Shown here: one piece after another, positions 1-11,823 of the stretch
Numbering within the stretch: the stretch's first letter is position 1
Layout of the letters: every line of letters starts with the position of its first letter
Assembly (NCBI GenBank): GCA_002049455.2
Contig: KV919144.1
Coordinates: 1 to 64,000 of the forward strand
DNA from: Porphyra umbilicalis
Taxonomy: Eukaryota > Rhodophyta > Bangiophyceae > Bangiales > Bangiaceae
Reading direction: 5' to 3'
DNA: 64,000 nucleotides
Notes under the pieces: model-generated
What the model saw: only the letters and a program-made list of their open reading frames with translations
What the model was told of the DNA's origin: nothing
Databases searched by the model: none
Program-made: the position numbers and the translations under genes

Positions 1-963
1 TTGGATTTAATCATGTCTGGCACCGTTGAGACACGTGCCCTTGCAGATTTTATTGATTGAATCTATGCTGCGGCATGCGACTCGGATGTGGTATGGCAAG
101 TGGAGATGCCGCATAGAACAGAACGAAACGGATGAAGAGGGCACAAATCAATGAGGCCATGAAGAGAGAGGAATACAACACAGAGCGCACAGTCGACGTA
201 ACTGACGTCAGCACAGGGTAAACAGAGCGCGTGCAGGGAGTCTAGATCCCGCGACTCGCCGCCCCCGCGTACTGATCTGACCGCCCCGAAGGACGCCCAG
301 CTCTCTCCCCCCGCCGATCCGCTCGCCCTCCTCCCTCCCAAGCGCCCCGGAGAACTTACCGGTGCGCCTGTGTAGCAGCACGATACACAACAGAGCAGAG
401 TGCAGAAGATCATCAACATCCACGTCGTGCCAACGGAAAAACCAAGGGCAAAAGCAAAGGCAACATAATACAGCGATTGTGAGGGTCCGTGTTCCAAGCC
501 CAAGCACATCGTAGGCCCAAGGAAAGAGCGGTTGGAAACGCCGACGTCAGGAAAAGAAATGCCCCGGCGGATCCAGCATGTCCACGGGACACTCAAACAT
601 TGAAACATAGAAAGACACTGACAACACAGGCACACCCACGTACCGAGCACACATGCACGACAACGTACACAAAATGACCGTGTAGAAAGAGGTGATGCGC
701 ATGTCAGGGACCCCACACGGTGAGGAGCGAGACCACGGCCAAGTCAACAACGGGTCAGGCACGCGCAAGGGACGTCGTCGGACGAATCCGCCACCGGCGG
801 CCTGTCGGGAAGGCAACGTGGGTCTGAAGACGTGGAATCAGGTCACCGTTCGCACTGGGGTTCTCTAACTCTTCGTTGTTGCGATGAAATTACAATATAA
901 GGCCTTTCTTGCGTCCTCAAGCCCCCCCACGCCCTCCAAGCCCAGGCGAGGCCCCCGATTCCC

Positions 964-1072
964 GCATCGCCGGTCGACTGTCAACCCGCATCGCGACGAT
1001 GGCCAGGATCGGACCTCCGATGCGCATCGGATACTGCATCGAAATCGATGAGCGATGTGTCGATGTGCATCG
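964..1072. repeat. Cluster of GCATCG words
   Basis: GCATCG occurs at about 964, 988, 1024, 1036 and 1067. The related reverse word CGATG is interspersed among them. This is denser than expected for a 110-bp stretch. No regulator is identified, and it may be a decayed short tandem repeat. Confidence 0.35.
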
Positions 1073-1743
1073 GGCGAGAACGATCGACTTTAGATGCAGT
1101 TGACACAACAGAGGATGATGGCGCGTCTGCAGACGCGCCAGCGCTGGCGTCCGCGCCGGTGGCGATCGCTGCCGCGGGTGGCCACCCCCCGCGCCCCCAC
1201 TCTTTTGCCTCCTTCTCGCGCCTGCGGCCCCCGCTGTCGCTGCGACCGACGAACGGCGGGTGCGACCTGTTCTCCCCAGCCGCTTGTGGCTGCGGCGGCG
1301 GCGGCGACGGCGGCGGTGGGATACTTTTCGAAGCCCATGTTCAGATAGGCTGCCTGCCATTTCTTTTTGATGCTGCGTTCCTGCTGCCGTGTTGAAGCTT
1401 GTATGTTGTGCGGGATCCTCCATTCATTGATTTGTTTCTTGCGACCTCGACTGGCTAGTTGTTTTTTGTTGTTGTAATTGGTGGCGGCGTGGTCAACGGG
1501 CCACGAAGAACGGAAACGGACGGAGCGGCGGCCATGTTGCCATCCACGCGAACTGATGGATGCCCCTCATAAGGTCGTCCAGCGCATTCTCCCATGCATT
1601 CGTCTCCTTAGGACGCACCTTGGATTCCGTGCCAAATCGTCCAGCGTGTAACTGCCGCACAGCCAGCGCACTCGGCAGGACGTGGGGCCATGGAGAGGGC
1701 GAGACAGCGCTATGAAAACTCGATGGAAAGTGATCACTGCGCG

Positions 1744-1767
1744 CTGTACTGTACTGTACTGTACTGT
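1744..1767. repeat. CTGTA microsatellite
   Basis: A five-base unit, CTGTA, is repeated about four and a half times. It is a simple sequence repeat with no further context. Confidence 0.8.
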
Positions 1768-2383
1768 GCGTTGGGGGACGCACCGCACTGCTGGACCTCC
1801 ATGAAGCCGGCAGTCTCCCCGTCCGAGTGCCATGGAATGCCGTTGGCAGAGCCGAGGAGAAACAGCGCCACCTCCGAGTCGTTTGTCGAGATTACTTTAC
1901 AGTGGCAGCCGTTTCTTCTTCCCTCAAACGTGGCCCTTGCTGTACGGCCCACGGGACCGCCCGTCAGTGTCGAGGTCGGGCCTGGCCCGAGGCCCACCCC
2001 TCGTTGGCCCTTGGCGCGGATGGCACCCCACCAGCGTGGCGGCCTGTCCATGACCCCAATCTGGTGGAGGCCTCGCATCGCAGAACCTGTCCGCTCCTCC
2101 CGCGGCGTCGCGCCTGCTGGTTGGGCGGTGGGGCACACACGCGCAGTCAAGGCGCCGCGAGGCAGGGGCACGCATTGCTGCAGCAGCTGCCACGGGTGTC
2201 CGAGTCCACGCTTGTGGCCATGCGCGGCCGCGCGTCGGAGGACCGCACCGCCTGTGCGCACTGCTTTCGATATCAAGCGGTGTGGGCCCCTACCAGTGGG
2301 GTTGACGCCAACCGTCGCACCGCTGTCCCCTTGCCGTTCTGACCGACCTCCCCAAGTGGAGGCTTGCCGCCATCGCCGTAGCC

Positions 2384-4363
2384 ATGGCCGGCTCCCCCCC
2401 CCCGCTGGGGTCCCCCTTCTCCCCCGCCATGACCACCTCGTTTGTCACGTCGGCCGGGTCCCCCCCCCCGCGCTGCCCGTCGCCACCGACGCGGCGGCCG
2501 ACGCGGAGCTGCTCGGGGCGACCAAGGCGCTGCGCGACCTCCTCTACCGTGCCGACAGCTCGGCGGCGGGCCTCTGGTGGGGCCCGGCCCTCGACGCGGC
2601 CATCCTCCGCTACGAGCGCGTCTTCCTCCCGCTCCTCGCGGCGCACCTCGACGCGACGGGGGCGGTGGCGCTGCGCGACGGCCACCCGGCGACGGCGGAG
2701 GTGCGGCGTCTGCGCGCGGCCGCGGAGCGGCGGTACAAGACGTCGGCGGCGGCGGCGGTGGCGTCACCGGCGGGGAAGAAGCGGGCGGACCTCGAGGTAC
2801 GCGTGTCGCAAGGGTTGAGAAGAGCAGGAATGACGAGCCACCCTGGGCGTACGAGGGAGCCGGTGTTTGTGTGAGTCCGAGCTAACCTTTTTTGCTGGCG
2901 CTGTTTCGCCATGGCTTTGGGTGGCCGTGCATGTTCCTCCCGTCCACGTTTTTTCCTTTCTCACCTCCCCTGCATCCCCCCTTGCACCAACGCAGAGCTG
3001 GGCCAGCTTGGCCAAGGACGGCAACATTGCGGCGGGCCCCGCCCTCTTTTCCGTCCGCCCCATCCCCCCCCTGGACGTGGCGCTCTGTTGGCTCCTCCAC
3101 CGGCTCAACCCCGCCGCCTACGTCGCCGACTGTGAGCGCCTCTTTGGCGTCGCCCTCCCCGTGCCCGCGTCGTGGCCGCTCGCCGCCGCCGTCGCGCACG
3201 GCCACGCCGGCAACGCGGGCGAGCCGCCCGTGGCGACCGCCCGCCTGCAGTGGGCCCTCGTCGCCACCGCCGCGCGGGACGTTGAAGCCGCCCACCGGTC
3301 CCGCATGCCCCCGTTTCGCCACCGGCGGCACGTGCGGCCGGCGGCCGCCGTCTACACGCCCGCCTACTTGGCACCCCCAACGGTGGCGGCGGCCGTGGCG
3401 GCGGCGGCGCCGGGCGCGCCTCGGCCGCGGCTGCCCCCCGCCGCCGCCGTGCGGCGGCGGTGGGTGTCGCGCCTCGCCTTTGATTTGCCCGCCGCCGCCG
3501 GCCGCGCGCGCCGCTTTGTCACGAGCGTCGTCGGGCCCGAATTCACAGACGGCGCCTTCCTCGCGCGCGGCGTGCGGCGGTACCGCCAGTTTATTGCGCT
3601 CAAGGGGGTGCACCCCGACACGTTTCTGACCGTCATGTACGACATGGACCTGGTGTGGCACGCGCACCTGGCGTCGACCGACGCCTACGCCGCACACTGC
3701 GTCGCCGTGGCGGGGCGCGTCGTGCCGCACAAGGAGGAGGAAGACCGCTCCGAGGGGGGGGTGTTGGAGACCGCCCTCGCCGACACGGCCGACCGGTGGG
3801 CGGCGGCGTTTGGCGGGGAAGCGTTTGTGCTGCCGGCCACGGGCAGCCGCGGCAACCCGCCGGCGGCGGCGGGTCCGGGGCAGCCCCTACGCGGCGGCTA
3901 CTGGCCGCGGGGGTGCGTGGCGCCGGCGGGGGCGGCGGGGGCGGCGGCGCTCGCCGCGTTGGTGGCCGACGTGCAGGCGGGCGGCGGTGGTGGTGGTGGC
4001 GGCGGGGGGGGGCAGGCGGCCCGCGGCCGCGCGGCGGCGGCGGCGGCGCGGCCGACGCGCCTCCGCGCGCTCTCGTGGCCGCCCCCGCCCGTGGCGGCGG
4101 CGGCGCGCCCCGCCGCCCGGCTGCGGTCGTCGAGCGCCCGCCCCGCCGACCGGCGGGGCGGGGACCCGGGCGGCGGCGCGGCCGACGGGTCGGCGATGGT
4201 GTACGGGATGGGGGGGGACGGGGGGGGGACGGGGGGGGGGGGCGGGCGGCTGCGGGGGGTGTGGGGGGTGTGGGGGGTGTGGGGGGTGCGGCGGATGAGG
4301 GGTGGGGGTGGGGCGGCGCCGTTGCCGTGGCGGCGACGCCGAACCTGTGGGGGGGGGAATTGA
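2384..4363 (+). CDS. GRDP-like protein (DUF1399 family)
   Basis: Two exons are inferred: exon 1 to 2796, a GT-AG intron at 2797-2995, and exon 2 from 2996, joined in phase 0. Two copies of the family signature are visible: PPLDVALCWLLHRLNP followed by YVADCERLFG just after the junction, and YDMDLVWHAHL near 3640. These match the plant glycine-rich domain protein pattern of a W-H-x-H-like box followed by a Tyr/Cys/Asp box. Exon 1 carries a helix with RYERVFLPLLAAHL, also family-like. The C-terminus is Gly-rich with GVW repeats, as the family name suggests. The best start, ATG at 2384, lies in a different frame from the rest of exon 1. The switch would fall in the C-run at about 2460-2470, so an indel there is likely; otherwise the start lies farther upstream. 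Plant members affect stress and developmental responses, but the biochemical role is unknown. Confidence 0.68.
2797..2995 (+). other. Intron of the GRDP-like gene
   Basis: The donor is GTACGCGT directly after codon GAG. The acceptor is CAACGCAG directly before AGC. Removing the 199 bp joins two phase-0 exons whose combined protein runs smoothly into the family signature. The middle is pyrimidine-rich before the acceptor. Confidence 0.7.
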
Positions 4364-5906
4364 CGGTTGGGGCACACAAGGGGACGCCCTGTTTTTTAGG
4401 GGGGGCACGGGCGTGGTCGGCATCCTGTGGCGCACCCGGGGGGCGCTCGACGCCAAGCGGAGCGGCCGGGGCGGGCGCGTCGGCGGCGGCAGGCGGCCGC
4501 CATTGGCCCCGTGCGGCGGGGACGGCTCGCGGTGCGCCTGGCGGCGGCGCGTCGACGGCGTGTCGTCCCCCGCTGGCCGGCGCACCGCGGTGGGCGGGGC
4601 CGGTCGACGGGCGACCGCGACCGGGGCAGGGGTGCGGTCCTTGCGGCAGAGGCGGGGCTGGCAAGCCCGTGCCGGGGGGCGTCGCAGGGGGCGGGGAGCA
4701 GGGACGAGGCCCGGAAGGGGGGCAGGCAGCGCTGCCAGCGCGAGAGACGCGGCAGCGGTGTCGTGCGCTGGGCTTTTGTCTGGATCTTTTGTGTCCACCC
4801 TGCTTTGTGGGCAAAGATTCATGAATTCAAAACCCCGACGCAGAGTCGCGCGTCTTCCATTCCCACAGCTTGAATCGTTTGACGCCCAGCCGGGCGATGC
4901 TTGCGAGGTTCGCAAACAATTGATCTCGGACAGGGTGTTTGAATGTTGACCACGTGTCTGCTCAAACCTTGCTTTGGGTGCCATCACAGTGGCGCGGAGG
5001 CGGCGGTCGTCGCGCGTCCGGTCGTCCCCCACCGCTTCACCAAACGGGGCGGGTGGTACGGTTGCCCTCTTTGCTGCCGCGACGCGGCGTGCAGGTTGCC
5101 ACTGACGCGGCGGTCAATCCAAGTCGATGGCCCGGGCGGGTCTCCCATGCTGGCACGTCCACCCACGCACGGGACAACGGCACCGTCGTATCCATCGAGG
5201 GCGTGGTCCGGCGGCACCCCACTAACTAAACTGTCGGCCGCAAACCTCACGGGCCCATGCCCAGAGGGCGTGGACCCACGCCGCCCATCCCCGCGGGCGG
5301 CGCGGCGGCCACCCCCACCGCCAGCCCGTCGCGGCGCCGCCGCGGACGTGGCCGCCCGCCGCCGCCGGCGCGTGCGCCACGGGCGGGGCGCGGCGCGGCA
5401 GCGGCGCGCGGCGGCCGCCGCCCGCTCCGCCGCCGCATCCCCCGCTTGGGCCGCGGGGGCCGTCACGCCGCCCACCCACGGGGGGTGGGCGGCGCCGCGG
5501 CGGTCCCCACTGTTTGGTCGTTCCAACGGCGTCGATTTGGCGGCGCGCCCCGATTTCGCGGCGGCCGCGGCCGCCGCCGCCGCGCGCCGGCCGCCGCGCC
5601 GCCGCCAATGACACGTGTCGCGCAGCCGCCCGATCCCCCCCCCCCACCACAGTGTGTGCCTGCACGCGCCGGGGCGTCGGCGCCGTGCTCCTTCCCCCCC
5701 CCCCCCCCCCTCCCGCCCCCCCCCGCCCCCCTTTTTGCTACTAGCGGCGCGGCTGCTCGGCGGTCATCAGGCAGCGCCGGCAGCCCGCCGCCCTTCCCCC
5801 CCTTCCTCCATTGCCGGCGTGCGGGTGGGCGCTCGGTCGGCGCTTTTCCTTCTTCTTTTCCTGCGCGTGCGCCCCCGCCGGCGGCCGCCGCGCGCGCGGC
5901 GCGGCC
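4364..5906. other. GC-rich spacer before the SNF2 gene
   Basis: Long overlapping Arg/Gly/Pro frames cover both strands, with no recognisable motif. A plus-strand frame at 4302-4949 could continue the GRDP protein if the G-rich end of that gene hides an indel, but there is no domain to prove it. C-runs at 5694-5731 probably lie in the upstream region of the SNF2 gene. Confidence 0.4.
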
Positions 5907-6426
5907 ATGGCGCCGCCCGCCGGCAAGCGGCGGCGGCGCATGCCGCCCGCGGCCGCCCCCAACGGCGGGACCCCCCCCGCCGCCCCCAACGGCGGGACCC
6001 CCCCCGCCGCCCCCAACGGCGGGCCCCCCCCGCCGCCAATGGCCACGGGGCGGCCGCCGCGGGCGCCGCCCGTCGGCCAGACGCGACGCGCGGCGCCCGT
6101 GGGGTGGTGGCACCCGCCGACGCGGCCGCGCCGGCGGCGCCGGCCGCGCCGGCGGCGGCGCCGGCGCCGGCGCCGGCGGCGACGCACCCCTCGGGCCGCC
6201 TGATGCGGTCTGCCGCCGCGCGGGCGCGCGCGCCGCCCGTCATGGACATCTCTGACGGCGAGGGGGGCGCCGACGGCGGCGGCGGCAACGGCGGCGACGG
6301 CGGCAACACGGAGCGGGGGCGCGGGCGCCCGCGGCGGGCGTCGGCGCCGCCCGCCGCCCCCCCCCCACCAGGGACCCCGTCCTCTGCCGCGCGGCGGCAA
6401 TGGCCGCCGCCGCCGCCGCCGCGGCG

Positions 6427-6473
<47 letters not shown>

Positions 6474-6836
6474 GGTCGTGTCTGACGACTCGGAAGGGGA
6501 GAGCGACGGCGACGGCGACGGCGGCGATGGCGGCGACGGCGGCGACGGCGGCGACGGCGGTGACGGCGGCGACGGCGGCGACGGCGACGGCGGCGGCGGC
6601 GGCGCGCCCCTGTCGCTCGTCCGCGCGGCGCAGCTGGCGCGCAAAGCCGCCGCGCGGCGGGCGGCGGCGGTGGCGTCGCCCGCCGCGCCGCCGCGGGCGG
6701 CGGGGCCCCCAAAGTGCGACGCGTGCGGCACGGGGCCGGGGTGCGACGAGCCGCTGACGACGTGTGGGGGGTGCGGCGTGGCCGTGCACCGCGCGTGCTA
6801 CGCGCTGCCGCCGCTGCCGACTGGTGGGGGGGGGGC

Positions 6837-6868
<32 letters not shown>

Positions 6869-7459
6869 TGGGGCGGGGGGGGGGGGGGGGCGGGCGAGGG
6901 GGGACGCCCGCCCCGCGCGCCCCGGGCAGCCCCGCTGGCGCTGCGACGCGTGCGTCGACGGCGTGCCGCGCGGCACCGTGACGTGCGCCGCGTGCCCGTC
7001 GACGGGCGGCGCGGTGTTTGCCTTGGCCGACGCGCGGCGGCGGTTCGCGGCCCGCCGCTGGGTGCACGTGGCGTGTGCCGTGTGGGGCCCCGCGCTGCGC
7101 GTCGACTGGCGCGCGCGGCGGGTGGTTGGGGTCCCCCCGTCGGCCGCCGCCTCCCACGGGCCCCCGTGCTGCGTGTGCCTCGCCGGGGGGGGGGGCGTCG
7201 TCACGTGCCGCGCCCTCGACGTGGTGGCGGAGGCGGCGGGGGCGGGGGCGGGGGCGGGGCGGGGGCGGGGGCGGCGGCCGCCGCCGCCCCGTCGGCAGAC
7301 GTGCCCGCCGACGCGCGCTGCACGCGGTCCTTTCACGTGCGCTGCGGGCGGGGCGCGGGGGTGGCTCGTGACGGTCGTGGCGGGGCTCCCCAACCCGTAC
7401 GTGGCGTGCTGTGGCGCGCACTCGGGCGCCGACACGGCGCCGGCGGTGGCGCGGGCGGC

Positions 7460-7494
<35 letters not shown>

Positions 7495-10400
7495 CCGTGG
7501 GCGCCGCCGGCGGCGGCGGCGGGGTGGGGGGGTGGCGGCCGACGGCCTCGGCGCCGTCGGGTCGACCAAGCGGCGGTTGGCGGCGGATGGGGCGCGGGCG
7601 GAGCGCAACCGCGGGGTCAAGCGGGACGTGGGGGCGGCGACGGCGTACCGCCTCGGCTTCCTCACCACCCACTGGCCCTTTTTCGAGCCCTTCCTCGGCG
7701 CCGCGGGCGTGGACACGTCGCTCACGGGGCCCGTGGCGGGCCGCTGCCTCGGCCCCCTCCGCCGCGCCGTTGGGGACCCCGTCGGCTTGCCGCTGCCGCC
7801 GACCGACGCGTTTGCGGCGCAGCCGCCCTACCTCACCGGCGGCACCGTGCGGCCGTACCAGCTGCACGGCGCGCGGTGGTTGGTGCGGCACCACGCGGCG
7901 GCGACGGGGGGGGTGCTCGGCGACGAGATGGGGCTCGGCAAGACGATGCAGGTCGCCATCTTTCTCGAGTACCTCGCCGTGGAGCGGGGCGTGCGGGGGC
8001 CCCACCTGGTCGTCGCGCCGCTGTCGGTGCTGCCGTCGTGGCAGGCGGAGCTCGCGCGCTGGTCCCCGTCGCTCAAGGTGCTCCTCTTTTACGGCAACGA
8101 GGTGGAGCGCGGGCGGCTGCTGTCGTCGGTCGTGCTGCCGGGCGACTTTGACGTGCTGCTGACGAGCTACGAGCAGCTCGTGGCGGAGCGCCGCCTCTTT
8201 GGCTCCCAAGTCGTCGTCTGGCGGTACCTCGTGTTTGACGAGGCGCAGCGGCTTAAGAATTGGGACGCGGACGTGGCGGCAGCCGCGCGGCGGCAAGCGT
8301 GCTACAGCAAGCTCCTCCTCACCGGCACGCCGCTGCAAAACAACCTGCGGGAGCTGTGGTCCCTCCTCCGCCTCCTCTTCCCCGAGGTATTTGGCGGCGC
8401 CGTCGCCGAAGCGGTCTTTGCGTCGGCCTTTACCCTCACCTCGGAGCTGTCGGCGAGCCGCGGCGCGGCGCGGGTGGTCATGAACCCCGCGCTCGTCGAC
8501 GCGGCGCACGCGCTGCTGGCGCCGCTCATGCTCCGCCGCACCAAAGCGTCGGTGCGGCTGGCGTTGCCGCCCAAAATCGAGCGCCTCGTCTTTGTGCCCC
8601 TCTCCCCGGTGCAGCACGCGGCGTACAAGACGGTGCTCGAGGCGGATGCCAATGTGCTCAAGACGGCGCGCCGGGCGGTCGCCCGCTCCCAAGCGGCGGG
8701 CGGCGGCGGGGGCGCGGCCGCCTACACCACTGGCGGCATCATGAACGTGCTGCTGCAGCTGCGCAAGGTGTGCAACCACCCGGCGCTGCTGCCGGCGTTT
8801 GACGAGCACCCGGGCGACCTCACCGCGGCGCTCGTGCGGGATTCGGGCAAGGCGGCGATGCTCGACAAGATCCTCACCGCCGCCGCCGCCGCGGGCGACC
8901 GCGTCGTCATCTTTTCGCAGTGGACGCAAACGCTCGACGTGTTGGAGGACGTCCTCACGTACCGCCGCGTGGCGTTTTTGCGCCTCGACGGGGGCACCAG
9001 CTTTGCGCGGCGCAAGTATGCGGTGCGGCGCTTTTCCGACCCGGACGACGCGGTGCTCGTGTTTTTGGTGTCGACGCGCGCGGGCGGCGTCGGCCTCAAC
9101 CTCCAAGCCGCCAACGTGGTCGTCATGTACGATTCGGACTGGAACCCGAGTATGGACCGGCAGGCGCAAGACCGCGTGCACCGCATCGGCCAAACGCGGC
9201 CCGTGACCGTCTACCGGCTGGCCACCCGCCACACGTGCGAGGAGCGCATCCTCTATTACGCGACGGAAAAGGCCAAGCTCGGCGCCCGCGTCCTCCGTGA
9301 CGAGCGCCTGCTGGAGGACGGGGGGGGGGGGGGGGGGGGCGGACCATGAGGCGGATGGCGGCGCGGCGGGGAGCACCCAGAGCAAGCCAGACGTGCCAGA
9401 CGGCAAGCTGTATGGCGGCGCCGCGCTCAACAGCATGCTCACCCACGGGGCGGAGCTGCGGCTGGCGGAATCCCCCGAGGCCGCCGCCGCGTCGTACGCC
9501 GCCTATCTCCGCCTGCCGCTCGCCGCTGCGCTCGGCGACGGTGGCGGCAGCGGCGGCGCCGCCGCCGCCGCCGCCCCCAGCGGCGCCCCCAACGGGGCGG
9601 GCGCCCCCCACGGGGCGGGCGCCCCAACGGGGTGCCCGCCCCCGGCGGCGGCGGGGCGGTTGCGTTTGAAACCAACTCGCGCGCCTTTGGCGGCCGCGTG
9701 CTGGTGCGCGCGCGCGACGGCGGCTTGCCCGACTATTGGGTGCCCGCCGCCGCGGGCGCGGACGGGGCGCCCGCGGCGGGGCGGAGCCTCCCCCGCGCCA
9801 CCGTTGCGACGGTGTCGCCCGCGTGGGTGCCCGGCCTCGGGGCGGTGGCCGTCTCCCGCTGGTCCCTCGCCCAAGCCGCCCACAATGCGCGCCTCGAGGC
9901 GACGCGCGCGGCGGTGCTTGCGGCGCGCCGCGGGGGCCCCGAAGGCACGAGCCGCCGGTGGACCCACCGCCGCCGGTGCCTCGCGTGTGAGCGGCCGGCA
10001 ACGACCGCCCCGTGGGCGGCCGCCCTCACCGCCGCCGCCGACGCGCGGCGGGCGGCCGCCGCCGCCGCCGCCACCGCCGCGCGGGCGGCCAATGCGCGGG
10101 CGGCCGCGGCGGAGCGGGCGGCGACCGCCGCCACCGCCACCGCCGCCGCGCGTGCGGTGGCCACGGGGTGGCGGCGGCGCCCGGGGCGCCCCGGCCCCCA
10201 CCGCCCCCGCCCCCGCCCGCGCGTGCGGCTGCCGCGGGTGCCCGTGCCGCCCGTGCCGGCGGTGGTCCCCCCCCCCCGTGGACGCCACCCCCTGCGTCTT
10301 GTGCCCCAACATCATCCACCGCGCGTGCCACGCGCCGACCGCCGACGCGCACACGGCGGCGGTGGCCGCTGCGGCGGCCGTTGTGGCGCCGCCGCCGCCG

Positions 10401-11050
10401 CTGCCGGCGGGCGGCGCGGCGCTCACCGCCGCCGCCGCGGCGGCGGCAGCCGCGGGCGCCTTTCGCGCCTTCCCCCGCCCGGGCTACCACTGCCCCGCGC
10501 ACAAGTGTGAGGGGTGCGGGCGCCGCGCCTCAGAGGCGGGCTCCATGCTCTACACCTGCGCCGCCTGCCCGCGCGTGTGGTGCGACGACTGCGTCGGGCC
10601 GGTGGGGTTTCCGCCCCGGGGGGGGGGGGGGGGGCGCCCCGCAAGACCATGCCCTCGACGGCGTGGATGGGCGCACGCGGGCGGCGGGCTTTGGCGCCCG
10701 CCACGCGTTTGAGCCGGTGCTGTGTGGGGCGTGTGGGGACGCGGGGGCGGCGCTGCTGGCGGCGCGGCAGGGGGGGGGGGAGGGGGGGGGGGGGGGGCGC
10801 CCGCGGCAAGGCCGTGACGGGCGGGCGGGCGACAGCGGCGGCGTCGGCGGCGGTGGCCAATGGTCATGGGGGGCCCGACCCGCTGCTGGTGGGCGGCTCC
10901 GCACCGGCGGCGGCGGCGGCGGCAGCCACCGGGCAGGGGGTTGGGGGTGGGGCGGCCACCGGGCGGGGGCTCGCTGCAGAGCCGGTGGGCGGTCCTTTGG
11001 CGGCGGGTGGCGGCGGCGGCGGCGCGGCACCGCCGCGCGACTCTGTTTAG
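5907..11050 (+). CDS. PHD-ePHD-SNF2 chromatin remodelling ATPase
   Basis: A predicted nuclear ATP-dependent nucleosome remodeller of about 1,700 residues. In order it has: a basic/proline start (ATG at 5907), an acidic Gly-Asp region (about 6240-6600), a C4HC3 PHD finger (KCDACGTG... to about 6960), an extended PHD (RWVHVACAVWGP, RSFHVRCG, YVACCGAHS; about 6980-7425), and a complete SNF2 core (about 7620-9330). The core shows DEMGLGKT (motif I), DEAQRLKN (motif II, DEAQ instead of the usual DEAH), LTGTPLQNN (III), and ending VSTRAGGVGLNL and DRVHRIGQ. A final zinc region holds CHAPTADAH, YHCPAHKCEGCGRR and CAACPRVWCDDCVG (about 10290-10600). The core most resembles ISWI/ALC1-type enzymes. No HAND-SANT-SLIDE module was seen. 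The protein uses different frames in successive parts. Changes fall near G/C runs at about 6360-6420, 6870-6890, 7180-7290, 9320-9340, 10265 and 10620-10800. The SNF2 core itself is one clean frame (6764-9349). Confidence 0.85.
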
Positions 11051-11823
11051 GCACCACGGGCTCGGCCCCATTGGCATGGACACGGTCGCCAGGCGCGCCC
11101 GACGGCGCTGTGACATGGACGGGCGGGCCGACGCGTCGTGGGCGCGCTGGCGGCCCCCCCCCCCCGCAGGTCGAGGGTCGGGCGCCGACCCCCACCCGCC
11201 GCGCGGCGGCCACGCGTGCCCGCCTGTCCACCCGTGTCGCGGCGGGCGCGCCGGCCGCCCGCGCCGCCCACCGACCGCCCGTGTTGCACGGCGGGCGGCG
11301 GGTGGCGGCGGCGGCGGCGGCAGTGGCGGGCGGCAGCCACACGGCGGCGGCGCCGCCGGTCGGGCGCGCTCGCGTGGCGCGGGGGGGGCGGGGTGCCGCC
11401 CCCGCTGGCGCCCCCGCGCCGCGCGGCGGCCGCGGCGCCCGCGGCCGCGCCGCCGCCGCGCCCGCGCCGCCCGCCGGCGGCGGCGGCGGCGCGGGCGCGG
11501 CGGCGCGACGGAGCGGGCGTGCGTGGCGCGCGGGGGCGGGGCGGGGGCGCGCCGGACGCCTCGGGTGTCGGTCCGTTGCCGACGCCCCCAGTCAGCAGGA
11601 GGTCCCCGCGCAGCGGTGCAGACAATGGTAGCAAACATCGGGCACGCACGCACACGCCGCCAGTTTTTTTCAGTTGCGCCCCTCCACCCCGCGCCGCACG
11701 CGGCGACCCCGCGCGCGCCGGCACGACCGCCCGCCTGGCGCCGCGCCCACCCTTGCTCGCCAGCGGCCAACACCCACCGCTTGACGGTCCCCTCACCCCC
11801 CCCCCCCTTTGCCTACCCGCCTA
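11051..11823. other. GC-rich spacer between convergent genes
   Basis: This stretch lies between the end of the SNF2 gene (+) and the end of the coiled-coil gene (-), so it should hold both 3' ends. Frames on both strands are Arg/Ala/Pro-rich and motif-free. No clear terminator or polyadenylation signal was recognised. Confidence 0.5.

Larger units (their letters stand above)
1..2383. other. Left spacer, no supported gene
   Basis: Several overlapping open frames exist but none carries a recognisable domain. A minus-strand frame at 63-716 is Cys- and Leu-rich with a hydrophobic middle, but its composition is irregular and it shows no motif. Frames at 917-1423 and 1734-2276 are Arg/Pro-rich in the way GC-rich non-coding sequence reads. 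The GRDP gene downstream could begin inside this stretch, because its first exon frame is open back to 1690. Confidence 0.5.

Noticed and set aside
5741-9442. 1,233-codon open frame on the minus strand
   Set aside because: The longest frame in the window, but it is antisense to the SNF2 gene, whose plus-strand core has every helicase motif. The minus frame is Arg/Pro/His-rich and motif-free.
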